5,764 nt of DNA, taken from contig JBASGW010000076.1 of assembly GCA_049653745.1 (NCBI GenBank), forward strand, positions 1-5,764, in the 5' to 3' direction. Under the pieces are notes generated by a model that had not been told where the DNA came from, did not search any database, and worked only from the letters and a program-made list of their open reading frames with translations. The DNA is from CANDYO01 sp049653745 (GTDB lineage Bacteria; Pseudomonadota; Alphaproteobacteria; Rickettsiales; CANDYO01). Below, in pieces: positions 1 through 5,764 of this stretch; the first letter of the stretch is position 1; the number at the start of each line of letters is the position of its first letter. The translations under genes and the position numbers were made by a program.

Positions 1-2
1 AA

Positions 3-1277
3 TCTAACGAACGTTCTTTAACTAAAGCGCAGCCCAAGCGTCAGAAATTACCTGATCATCTTGAAAGAATAGAAATAGTACATGATGTTGCTCCTATATG
101 CACGTCATGTGGTGGAGAAAATTTAAGAAAAATATCTGATGACGTATCAGAAACTCTTGAATATATCAGAGCAAAAATAAAAGTCATAAAACATGTAAGA
201 CCGCGCTGTATCTGTAGTAATTGTGATAATGTAATGCAAGCCTATCCTGCGTCTGGCCCAATAGAAAAAGGCCTAGCTGGTCCTGGATTATTAGCACATG
301 TTATTACGCAAAAATATTGCTATCATTTACCTCTTTATAGACAAGCCCAAATGTTTGAGCGAGATGGTATACATATCTCCCGCAGCACTATGGGAGGATG
401 GATGTTCGAGTGTGGTGTTATACTTATGCCATTAATACAGAGTTTAATAGATTATGTATTTTCAGCTACGCATTTACATGGAGATGATACACCAGTTAAA
501 GTTTTAGCACCTGGTTTAAAGAAAACAAAGACCGGCAGAATATGGACATATGTAGTTGATGGCAGAGGGCATGGCAGCCATCTAGCCCCTGCAGTATATT
601 ATTGTTACAGCCCTGACCGTAAAGGGGAAAGACCAGTTGAGCATCTTACAGGGTTTAAAGGAGTATTACATGCTGATGCGTATTCAGGATATAACGCAGT
701 TTACGAGCTTGGAGTTACCGAGGCAGGATGTTGGGCTCATACTAGAAGAAAATTTTATGAAATAGTCATCGTCTCTGATCATGCTGAGATAGCTTATAAT
801 GCATTGCGCTCTATTCAAGAATTATATAAAATAGAAGAAGAAATAAGAGGTAAAAATCCCGAGATTAGATTAGAATATCGCCAAGCGCAATCTAAAGAGA
901 TTGTAGAAAAGATGTTTAAGGAATTTGAAGATAAAATCAAAAATTTGCCAAAAAAAGGAAGTACAGCTTTAGCAATTAATTATGCGTTAAATAATAAAGC
1001 CGCATTGATGAGATTTTTGGATGATGGGAAAATTGAGATAGACAACAATATTGCAGAAAGAGCATTGCGTGGAGTTGCTGTTGGAAGGAAAAATTGGTTA
1101 TTTGCGGGCTCTGACCGAGGTGGGCATACAGCCGCTGCATTTTTTTCGTTAATTGAAAGTGCAAAACTTAATGGCCTTGACCCAGAAAAATATCTTCGTC
1201 ATGTGCTTACTGTCATTCAAGATTATAATGCAAAAAAAATATACGAACTTCTGCCTTGGAATATCAAATTACATTGA
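3..1277 (+). CDS. tnpC: IS66 family transposase TnpC (5'-truncated by window edge)
   Basis: This is the DDE transposase that moves the IS66 element. The frame is open from the window edge, giving 424 visible residues. The ATG at 234 is internal, because the sequence before it reads as typical IS66 protein: a PKRQKLPDHLER stretch, then two Cys pairs (CTSC near 98-109, CICSNC near 207-224) of the IS66 zinc-binding domain. The DDE domain follows, with likely acidic residues in HGDDTP (second Asp codon at 486), HADAYSGY (Asp codon at 675) and DNNIAERALR (Glu codon at 1056). The C-terminus YELLPWN matches the usual IS66 ending. Full-length TnpC is typically about 500-530 residues, so roughly 80-100 N-terminal residues are off the window. 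No frameshift or stop is visible, so it could be functional. Family assignment is secure; activity is inferred. Confidence 0.95.
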   Translation, partial: SNERSLTKAQPKRQKLPDHLERIEIVHDVAPICTSCGGENLRKISDDVSETLEYIRAKIKVIKHVRPRCICSNCDNVMQAYPASGPIEKGLAGPGLLAHVITQKYCYHLPLYRQAQMFERDGIHISRSTMGGWMFECGVILMPLIQSLIDYVFSATHLHGDDTPVKVLAPGLKKTKTGRIWTYVVDGRGHGSHLAPAVYYCYSPDRKGERPVEHLTGFKGVLHADAYSGYNAVYELGVTEAGCWAHTRRKFYEIVIVSDHAEIAYNALRSIQELYKIEEEIRGKNPEIRLEYRQAQSKEIVEKMFKEFEDKIKNLPKKGSTALAINYALNNKAALMRFLDDGKIEIDNNIAERALRGVAVGRKNWLFAGSDRGGHTAAAFFSLIESAKLNGLDPEKYLRHVLTVIQDYNAKKIYELLPWNIKLH

Positions 1278-1284
1278 TTGAAAA

Positions 1285-1303
1285 GGCTTCGCCGGACGCT
1301 TAC
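1285..1303 (-). repeat. IS66 right terminal inverted repeat
   Basis: Read inward on the minus strand, this 19-bp segment starts GTAAGCGTCCGG and continues CGAAGCC. A GTAA start is characteristic of IS66-family ends. It begins 8 bp after the tnpC stop codon, the expected position. The matching left end is outside the window, so the exact repeat length cannot be measured here. Confidence 0.8.
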
Positions 1304-1315
1304 TTTTCACGAGTT
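1304..1315. other. 12-bp remnant between IS66 and the Tn3-family element
   Basis: The sequence ttttcacgagtt is all that separates the end of the IS66 element (1303) from the left end of the Tn3-type element (1316). The first 8 bp are the candidate IS66 target duplication. On the minus strand it would continue the gene interrupted at 5528 for only a few codons before IS66 begins. It is too short to assign to that gene with confidence. Confidence 0.5.
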
Positions 1316-1485
1316 GGGGTGTTAAGCCCAAACCCACTATTTTTCCGATGACTTAATCTCAATGTTTCCGCGGTATCTACTAATGGGTAATTTTTAAAAA
1401 TTATCATAAATATCTTTAAACTCCTTATTTCTAAAGCCCTTCAACGATTTTTCAGTTTTGACCACTTTATTTCCATTTTTTTTCA
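1316..1485 (+). repeat. Left extended terminal inverted repeat of the Tn3-family element
   Basis: The outer 35 bp are identical to the right end. Three single transitions (repeat positions 36, 45 and 54) are the only differences in the first 63 bp. The match continues without gaps to about position 170, for a total of about 28 mismatches by hand count. The last strong block is 1461-1483, identical to the right copy over 23 bp. The usual Tn3-family repeat is about 38 bp, so this is far longer than needed for TnpA end binding. Confidence 0.9.
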
Positions 1486-1587
1486 CTCTTTCTTAGCAAT
1501 ACAATTTTCTTTGTAGTATAATGAGAAAATATTGTTTAACATCGTGAATATTCTTATAACTCATTTAAAAAATTACGGCCATATTCA
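1486..1587. other. Unique spacer between left repeat and tnpA 3' end
   Basis: This is AT-rich non-coding DNA with no ORF of note. It holds a TATAAT at 1517-1522 facing tnpA, but with no good -35 box 16-18 bp upstream, so I do not call a promoter. It also holds ATGAGAAAATA (1521-1531), an 11-mer that recurs upstream of tnpR at 4694-4704. The far end (1576-1586) is one arm of the putative tnpA terminator. Together with the terminal repeat, this fills the 310-bp gap between tnpC and tnpA. Confidence 0.6.
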
Positions 1588-1636
1588 TTACAATTTAAAA
1601 CCTTTAATTAGTTCTTGAATATTTATAGTATGGCCG
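1566..1636 (-). terminator. Possible intrinsic terminator of tnpA, overlapping its stop codon
   Basis: Perfect 8-bp inverted arms, CGGCCATA (1576-1583) and TATGGCCG (1629-1636), enclose the last tnpA codons and its TAA. ATATTC (1581-1586) can also pair with GAATAT (1617-1622), giving a bulged stem. On the minus strand the stem is followed by TAATTTTTT. The loop is long (about 30-45 nt) for an intrinsic terminator, so it is a candidate only. Confidence 0.35.
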
Positions 1637-4593
1637 TCTTTGTTAGTAAAGTTATATTGACCCATCAGATTAATATGTTGCCAGGCAACAGGTGATATTT
1701 TCTTTAATTTCCTAATAATTCTTTCTCTATCCTTAGATAATTTATTTTCTGTTACTTTGAATAATGCAGATATAATTGCAGAATTATAATATATTATAAC
1801 GTTAGCTAGTAATCTTCCGCAGAGATTACTTTCCTCTATTTCAATGTCAGTTTTGCCTCTAAGTTCCTTACGTCCTCCAACTTTAGCTATAGCAGCTCTT
1901 AGATTATGATATGATTCTAAACGATTTTGAGAACTATTTACTACTTTTTGCAAATCTAGATTAGTTAAGTATTTTAAGGTATAAATGCTTCTCAATAATT
2001 TATCATATTCGAATAGAGCTCTTCTCGTTTGGTCAAGGTGGATATAAGTGCATAATTTTCTTATAATATTACTTTGTGTTGTTTCTTTCATGGCTAGCGT
2101 TGCCATAACTCTTTTTAGATTATACCAACCATCAATAATTACATTTTTATTTAGTTGCCCTACAGGCTTAACTAAATATTTTTTGTAGCTATAGGATTTC
2201 TTAGTACCATATAAGTGCTTTATTTGGGTATGTATATTTGCAAATCTAGGTGTAAATTCATAACCAAACCAAGAAAGAATTGCGAAATTTGCTTTATTTA
2301 TTGAATGCATGTCTCCTGAAATTGCTGTTGGTTGAATGATTGTACCATTAGATTGTAATATATCAAAAACAAAATAGCTTTCGTGTTCATGATTTCCAAT
2401 AACTTGAGTTTGTAATGGAATATGATTACACAGCAATGTGTAAGCTACAACTCCTTTACCTTTGTGTTTTTTTGAGTATCTAGCATTTAAAGTTGTATTT
2501 GCTAATTCATATTTTTGACCATCTACTGCTCCATACAGAACGTTCATTTCAAAACAATAATATGGAAAAGCTTCCAACTCTGAAATTCTATTGCTCACCA
2601 CATCACTTGCTTTAGTTAAAGTAGCTACTCGAATATATTGTTTTGAAGTATAATCTATAGAATGATAACTAATATCACTTGCTTCAGAGATTTTAAGGTC
2701 GCCATAATTTAAAGCTTTTGATAATAAACATGCAATAAGTGTATCCTTTTCAACTTGTCCTTTTGTATATTTTGATTGTAGGGATGTAAAATATGATAAA
2801 AAATTTGTTTCTTTATCTACAAATCTAATAATTTCTACAATATCCTTTGTTGGAAACTGCGAATATGTCCGCTCTTCAAGCTTTTTATCACTATTTTTAG
2901 GCTTAGACCACTCTAGTTGTTTGGTAATAAAATTAAATTTTAAATGTACAAGATCATCTTGGATAAGCTTCGCATTAAACATTTTCCAAGCATTATCAAG
3001 GTCAATCAATTTTTCTTTTAAATGATCTCTGATATCAATACTGAATAATGGTGGTAAGTCTAGTCTTTCAATTTTTACTTTATCTCTACGCAAAGATATA
3101 AGCTCTTTGTTAAGATGATTATTACGAATAGAATCTTTGAGATATAATTCTCCTTTAAGATTATATATTATCTTCAAATAACACCAAAACTCAAAATTCT
3201 TTTCGTTAATTTTTGAGAAATTGTCTTGTGTTAGATATGGCCTTAAACGTTTTGGAATAAGTTCTAACATATAGTGTTCTGTTGGTATATCTGCAGATGT
3301 GGTTATTTTCTTTTGAAGAGCAGTTATAATATTGCTCCAATTGCTATCGTTATTAATACTAGTAAATTCTAGCTCTTTAAATAATGGGTATACATTTTTA
3401 CTAATAGCCAAAAAGTTAAGTGCTATAAATTGCCATCTATAAAATAACTCTCCTTCTTGTTGTTTTAATTGCATTATAGTCTTCGCTAGCGAATCTTTTT
3501 CAATAATTTTAAATGCTCTATCCTTAATTGCTAAAAATTTTGTTTGCTCCTCATGATCTTCTAAAAAAAGATTTAAAATATCTCCTACTAGTGGTAGTTG
3601 ATCTTGATATTGAGTTGTAGATTCTAGACTTTTTTCTTTAGCATATTCTTTAGCCTTGTCATAAAATTTATTTACAAAATGAGTAAATGCGTCAAGTATG
3701 TTGTCATTTAGTTGTTGATATCTGGTCCAGATATAGCATATTAAATATAATAAAGTTAGGCTCTTCCTTAACCTGCGCAGCTCATAAACTGTATAAAAAA
3801 TTGCAAGATCGGCATAATATTTAATATTTTGCTTAGATGTCTCTAATTTTAGAATAATTTTATTAGCTTTTTTGTATAAAGGTTTTAATGTATTTAGTTT
3901 ATCTAATTCATTTAAAATAATTTTATATTTAAAATCTTTTGAATCTTGTTTAATAGCAGTTAAGTTTGATAAGTTGTCTTCCTCCTCTAATAAAACCAAT
4001 AACTGCTGAATTTCGTTCTTGGTAAGGGATCTCATAATAATATTATCTAACCTTCTATATTCATTATTAATAGCAGTGCTGATAATACTCTGTAGCGTAG
4101 TATGATTAGGACGAATAATTTTTTCATTACGTAAAAAAACAATAAGCTCATTTAATATAAAACCAGAATTTATATCTTGTTTAGTTATTTTAGATAGTTT
4201 TTCAATAGTAATATTAAGAGTCTGCTTGGACCACTTTTTATAGTTAAATAATTTTAAGATAAGACTACGTTGAGCATAACATTCATGTTTTGAAATTTTA
4301 ATTTTTTGAATAATTGTATGTTTAAAATACCTTTTTAGCAAAAAATTTATATCTTCATCTGGAATGTCCTCCCATTGAAACGAGAAAAATAATTGCTTCG
4401 CTTTAAAGTACCCAACTTGTAATGCACAATATATTTGTTTTTCTAAAGATGATCTGCTAAAGATCATGTGGATTTCATTATGCGTGAAGTTAAAAAATTG
4501 CTTCCTTTGAATATTATTGAAATCAGGAAATGCATATAAGGCTAAATGCTCTAATTCAGTAAGAATGGAAAGTCTTTTATTTAGAGCTCTCAT
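1588..4593 (-). CDS. tnpA: Tn3 family transposase TnpA
   Basis: This 1,001-residue protein has normal Tn3-family TnpA length (about 950-1,020). It binds the element's terminal repeats and catalyses replicative transposition to a cointegrate. The N-terminal 165 or so residues (LTELEHLALYAFPD near 11-24, then a helical region) match the DUF4158-type N-terminal domain. The middle is helix-rich and variable. The C-terminal third is the DDE domain: D691 in GAVDGQK, D761 in ISGDMHSIN, and E893 in NRLESYHNLRAA, followed by the family pattern with NVIIYYNSA near 931-939. The C-terminal SPVAWQHINLMGQY (967-980) is the usual Tn3 TnpA tail. The start at 4593 places LTELE where relatives have it, but no clear Shine-Dalgarno precedes it, so expression may be weak. 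It is divergent from tnpR across the control region. No frameshift or missing catalytic residue is visible. Confidence 0.96.
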   Translation of the reverse strand: MRALNKRLSILTELEHLALYAFPDFNNIQRKQFFNFTHNEIHMIFSRSSLEKQIYCALQVGYFKAKQLFFSFQWEDIPDEDINFLLKRYFKHTIIQKIKISKHECYAQRSLILKLFNYKKWSKQTLNITIEKLSKITKQDINSGFILNELIVFLRNEKIIRPNHTTLQSIISTAINNEYRRLDNIIMRSLTKNEIQQLLVLLEEEDNLSNLTAIKQDSKDFKYKIILNELDKLNTLKPLYKKANKIILKLETSKQNIKYYADLAIFYTVYELRRLRKSLTLLYLICYIWTRYQQLNDNILDAFTHFVNKFYDKAKEYAKEKSLESTTQYQDQLPLVGDILNLFLEDHEEQTKFLAIKDRAFKIIEKDSLAKTIMQLKQQEGELFYRWQFIALNFLAISKNVYPLFKELEFTSINNDSNWSNIITALQKKITTSADIPTEHYMLELIPKRLRPYLTQDNFSKINEKNFEFWCYLKIIYNLKGELYLKDSIRNNHLNKELISLRRDKVKIERLDLPPLFSIDIRDHLKEKLIDLDNAWKMFNAKLIQDDLVHLKFNFITKQLEWSKPKNSDKKLEERTYSQFPTKDIVEIIRFVDKETNFLSYFTSLQSKYTKGQVEKDTLIACLLSKALNYGDLKISEASDISYHSIDYTSKQYIRVATLTKASDVVSNRISELEAFPYYCFEMNVLYGAVDGQKYELANTTLNARYSKKHKGKGVVAYTLLCNHIPLQTQVIGNHEHESYFVFDILQSNGTIIQPTAISGDMHSINKANFAILSWFGYEFTPRFANIHTQIKHLYGTKKSYSYKKYLVKPVGQLNKNVIIDGWYNLKRVMATLAMKETTQSNIIRKLCTYIHLDQTRRALFEYDKLLRSIYTLKYLTNLDLQKVVNSSQNRLESYHNLRAAIAKVGGRKELRGKTDIEIEESNLCGRLLANVIIYYNSAIISALFKVTENKLSKDRERIIRKLKKISPVAWQHINLMGQYNFTNKDGHTINIQELIKGFKL

Positions 4594-4614
4594 AACAGAT
4601 GATAAAAATGACTG

Positions 4615-4623
4615 TGGTATAAT
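4615..4623 (+). promoter_or_regulatory. Extended -10 candidate for tnpR
   Basis: TGGTATAAT is a perfect extended -10 motif (TGnTATAAT) on the plus strand. The -35 position 17 bp upstream (acagat, 4595-4600) is poor, which an extended -10 can tolerate. It would give a leader of about 100 nt running through the res region. Confidence 0.4.
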
Positions 4624-4630
4624 GACCGTT

Positions 4631-4643
4631 TAAACACTGTTTA
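4631..4643. promoter_or_regulatory. Operator-like 13-bp dyad over the tnpA -10 box
   Basis: TAAACA and TGTTTA are perfect 6-bp inverted arms around a central C at 4637. The right arm overlaps the predicted tnpA -10 hexamer (4640-4645). A bound protein, most simply the resolvase at a res subsite, would block tnpA transcription. This placement is seen; the binding is inferred. Confidence 0.4.
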
Positions 4644-4667
4644 TATGATATATACTTATATTGTAAA
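4640..4667 (-). promoter_or_regulatory. Predicted tnpA promoter
   Basis: On the minus strand, TTTACA (4667-4662) is followed after 16 bp by TATAAA (4645-4640). These are good sigma-70-type -35 and -10 matches, placed about 46 bp before the tnpA ATG. A 13-bp dyad overlaps the -10 box. Confidence 0.55.
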
Positions 4668-4689
4668 AAACGCTATAACTTTGTATGCT
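4661..4689 (+). promoter_or_regulatory. Alternative tnpR promoter
   Basis: TTGTAA (4661-4666) and TATGCT (4684-4689) are separated by 17 bp. Each matches the sigma-70 consensus at four of six positions. It lies about 40 bp before the tnpR start, closer than the extended -10 at 4615-4623. The -35 box overlaps the -35 box of the tnpA promoter on the opposite strand, so the two may compete. Confidence 0.35.
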
Positions 4690-4730
4690 TTTTATGAGAA
4701 AATAATATTAAATCATAACAGGGCTAAAAA

Positions 4731-5360
4731 ATGGATAAAATAGTGGCTTATTTAAGGGTATCGACATCCAAACAAGATTTAAATAGTCAGAAATTAGAAA
4801 TTTTAGAATATGCAAGAAGAAATAATTTACAAATTAATAATTTTGTTGAAATTATAGCTTCTTCTCAAAAAGGAGCTAAACAAAGAAGAATAGATAATCT
4901 TTTAGAGAAATTATTGGATGCAAATACTTTAATTGTAACTGAATTGAGTAGGCTAGGTAGAAGTACAGTAGAAGTTATAGATTTTATAAATAATCTTATA
5001 AAGCAACAGGTACGAATAATTGTTTTGAAACAAAATTTAGACATCAAACATAAACATGATCTGCAGTCTAAGGTTCTGGTTACTGTATTTTCGTTGATTG
5101 GAGAATTAGAAAGAGATTTAATAAGTGCTAGAACAAAAGAAGCATTAGCAGCTAAAAAAGCTCAGGGAAAGATATTAGGCAAACCAAAAGGTACTATACA
5201 AAAAAGTAAATTTGATAACGATGTACCTAAAATTAAAGAATTACTTAATTATGGCTTATCTGTTCGCAAAATTGCAAAGGTTTTAGGTTATACTAATCAT
5301 ATTGCTTTATCTGTATATATAAAAAAACGAAAAGAAAATATATTGAATTATGTAGTTTAA
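4731..5360 (+). CDS. tnpR: Serine recombinase: transposon resolvase TnpR
   Basis: This 209-residue serine recombinase should resolve the TnpA cointegrate at res. The catalytic domain starts YLRVSTSKQ with nucleophile S11 and R9, then ELSRLGRS (71-78) carrying two active-site arginines (R74, R77). Next come SKVLVTVFSLIGELERDLISARTKEA (113-138), forming the end of the catalytic domain and the E-helix, and a GKPKGT linker (150-155). A C-terminal helix-turn-helix spans about 166-198 (ELLNYGLSVRKIAKVLGYT). It is longer than classical Tn3/gamma-delta resolvases (about 185). Its E-helix and linker look more like the Mpi-type DNA invertases and related recombinases, so an inversion role cannot be excluded by sequence, but its position next to tnpA favours resolvase. 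AGGG 7 nt upstream of the ATG supports the start. The stop codon lies at the inner limit of the right terminal repeat. Confidence 0.93.
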   Translation: MDKIVAYLRVSTSKQDLNSQKLEILEYARRNNLQINNFVEIIASSQKGAKQRRIDNLLEKLLDANTLIVTELSRLGRSTVEVIDFINNLIKQQVRIIVLKQNLDIKHKHDLQSKVLVTVFSLIGELERDLISARTKEALAAKKAQGKILGKPKGTIQKSKFDNDVPKIKELLNYGLSVRKIAKVLGYTNHIALSVYIKKRKENILNYVV

Positions 5361-5527
5361 AAAAAAATGGAAATAAAGTGGTTAAAAATAGAAAATCGTT
5401 AGAATGCTTGCGGAATAAGGTGTTTAAAGATGTTTTGTAAGTTTTTTTAAAATTACCCGCCAGCAGATACCGCAGAAACATTAAGATTAAGCCATCGGAA
5501 AAATAGTGGGTTTGGGCTTAACACCCC
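5358..5527 (-). repeat. Right extended terminal inverted repeat of the Tn3-family element
   Basis: This is the mirror copy of 1316-1485, read leftward from 5527. Its inner limit falls exactly on the tnpR stop codon (5358-5360), so the whole tnpR downstream region is repeat. It contains an identical 23-bp block at 5360-5382. On the minus strand its outer 75 bp are also read in frame as the tail of the interrupted P-loop gene, ending at a TAA at 5455-5453. Confidence 0.9.
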
Positions 5528-5764
5528 AAGTGATAAAACTGTCCTACCACTACCAGCAGAGCCAATAACTACTATTGGCAATGGATATGAATATATAAGT
5601 GACTGAGACTCATCAAACGAGATTAACTTCCCAAGAAAGTAAAACTTTTGCTCATTAGTATTAATATATTTGATGTCTTCTATATTTAAATCCTGAGAAT
5701 CTTGAGAGTCATTATTATAACTAATTATATTATGTTCGATTTCCTCAACGGCTTTAACGCCATT
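5453..5764 (-). pseudogene. P-loop NTPase gene (probable SF1/UvrD-like helicase), interrupted by the transposon
   Basis: An open frame enters from the right edge and gives 79 codons to 5528, then runs in frame 24 codons into the transposon end before a TAA at 5455-5453. Host-derived residues include FDESQ (50-54 of the visible part), which resembles a helicase Q motif, then PLPIVVIGSAGSGRT (61-75), a beta strand plus Walker A loop. The spacing of Q motif to Walker A and the PLPxVV strand suit superfamily 1 (UvrD/Rep-like) helicases, which some obligate intracellular bacteria carry in mobile regions. Residue 74 is Arg (AGG, 5545-5543) where Walker A needs Lys. All motor motifs after Walker A are missing, so the product cannot be an active ATPase. 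The N-terminal part lies beyond the window. The exact family is uncertain; it could be another P-loop ATPase. Confidence 0.7.

Larger units (their letters stand above)
1..1303 (+). mobile_element. IS66-family insertion sequence, right-hand part
   Basis: This is the right portion of an IS66-family element: the 3' part of tnpC, 26 bp of non-coding sequence, then a terminal repeat ending at 1303. The left end, with the accessory genes tnpA and tnpB that usually precede tnpC in this family, would lie outside the window. IS66 elements usually make an 8-bp target duplication. The candidate copy here is 1304-1311 (ttttcacg), but its partner is not visible. The reading frame is intact, so the visible part shows no decay. 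It looks more GC-rich than the neighbouring Tn3-type element, which suggests separate origins. Confidence 0.9.
4594..4730. promoter_or_regulatory. Divergent tnpA-tnpR control region, presumed res site
   Basis: This 137-bp intergenic region separates the divergent transposase and resolvase starts, the position where Tn3-type elements carry the resolution site. Its length could hold the usual three resolvase-binding subsites. It is strongly AT-rich and contains short dyads: GTTTAAAC (4628-4635), a 13-bp dyad at 4631-4643, and a 24-bp stretch starting TGT and ending ACA (4613-4636). Subsites I, II and III cannot be delineated by eye. Resolvase bound here would be expected to repress both genes, as in Tn3 and gamma-delta. 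Confidence 0.65.
1316..5527. mobile_element. Tn3-family transposon, complete (4,212 bp, no passenger genes)
   Basis: This is a replicative transposon bounded by inverted repeats that both start GGGGTGTTAAGCCC, in the style of Tn3-family ends (GGGG...). It contains only the core machinery: tnpA on the minus strand and tnpR on the plus strand, transcribed divergently from a 137-bp gap that should hold res. Both genes are intact. The two bases outside each end also match (TT before 1316, AA after 5527), so the boundary could be 2 bp further out. No 5-bp target duplication is seen: gagtt lies on the left and aagtg on the right, agreeing only at the central three bases. The right flank is an interrupted P-loop gene, and the left flank is a 12-bp scrap followed by IS66. 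Confidence 0.92.

Noticed and set aside
976..1164. 62-codon minus-strand ORF
   Set aside because: It lies wholly inside tnpC on the opposite strand and shows no recognisable domain; treated as a shadow.
234..1277. ATG at 234 as the start of tnpC
   Set aside because: The frame is open to the window edge, and the upstream residues form the IS66 zinc-binding region with two Cys pairs, so the gene starts before the window.
1511..1522. Plus-strand promoter with TATAAT at 1517-1522
   Set aside because: No acceptable -35 box at the right spacing, no extended -10 TG, and it would only give antisense to tnpA.
4865..5047. 60-codon minus-strand ORF
   Set aside because: It is antisense to the tnpR catalytic domain with no recognisable features.
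5293..5481. 62-codon minus-strand ORF
   Set aside because: It spans the tnpR 3' end and the right terminal repeat. Its Phe/Leu-rich translation comes from A/T runs, not a convincing membrane protein.
1316..5527. Passenger toxin-antitoxin, resistance or defence genes in the transposon
   Set aside because: All space is accounted for by tnpA, tnpR, the control region and the terminal repeats; no other credible ORF remains.
1311..5532. 5-bp target-site duplication of the Tn3-type element
   Set aside because: gagtt and aagtg agree at only three of five bases, and moving the boundary 2 bp outward does not improve the match.
1..5764. CRISPR array, tRNA or rRNA
   Set aside because: No regularly spaced direct repeats and no tRNA-like or rRNA-like segment was seen on either strand by eye.

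Overview
The window is AT-rich bacterial accessory DNA made almost entirely of mobile elements. The low GC, the IS66-type and Tn3-type transposases, and a decayed ATPase/helicase-like gene at the right edge would suit an intracellular bacterium with a large mobile gene pool. Rickettsiales-like or Legionella-like hosts are plausible. This is an inference from composition and gene style; no marker gene in the window fixes the taxon.

Layout: (1) 1-1303 is the right-hand part of an IS66-family insertion sequence. It holds the 3' part of the tnpC transposase gene (open from the window edge to 1277) and ends in a terminal repeat whose reverse complement starts GTAAGCG. (2) 1304-1315 is a 12-bp scrap between two elements. 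(3) 1316-5527 is an apparently complete 4,212-bp Tn3-family transposon with no passenger gene. It has a transposase (tnpA, minus strand, 1588-4593), a serine resolvase (tnpR, plus strand, 4731-5360), and a 137-bp divergent control region between them that should hold the promoters and the res site. (4) 5528-5764, reading leftward and running off the window, is the 5'-side fragment of a P-loop NTPase gene, probably a superfamily 1 (UvrD-like) helicase. The transposon cuts it a few codons after Walker A.

How it works together: TnpA (DDE triad intact) would recognise the GGGG-starting ends and produce a cointegrate. TnpR (catalytic Ser intact) would resolve that cointegrate at res and probably represses both divergent promoters. 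The IS66 copy sits 12 bp outside the left end and is an independent element.

The most notable structure is the transposon's ends. The inverted repeats do not stop at the roughly 38 bp usual for Tn3 elements. They can be aligned without gaps for 170 bp (about 83% identity by hand count). The outer 63 bp are nearly perfect, and a 23-bp identical block at the inner limit abuts the tnpR stop codon. Other points of interest are the missing target-site duplication, a Walker A lysine replaced by arginine in the interrupted gene, in-frame readthrough of that gene into the transposon end, and a 13-bp dyad over the predicted tnpA -10 box. I found no defence system, CRISPR array or clearly new gene system.
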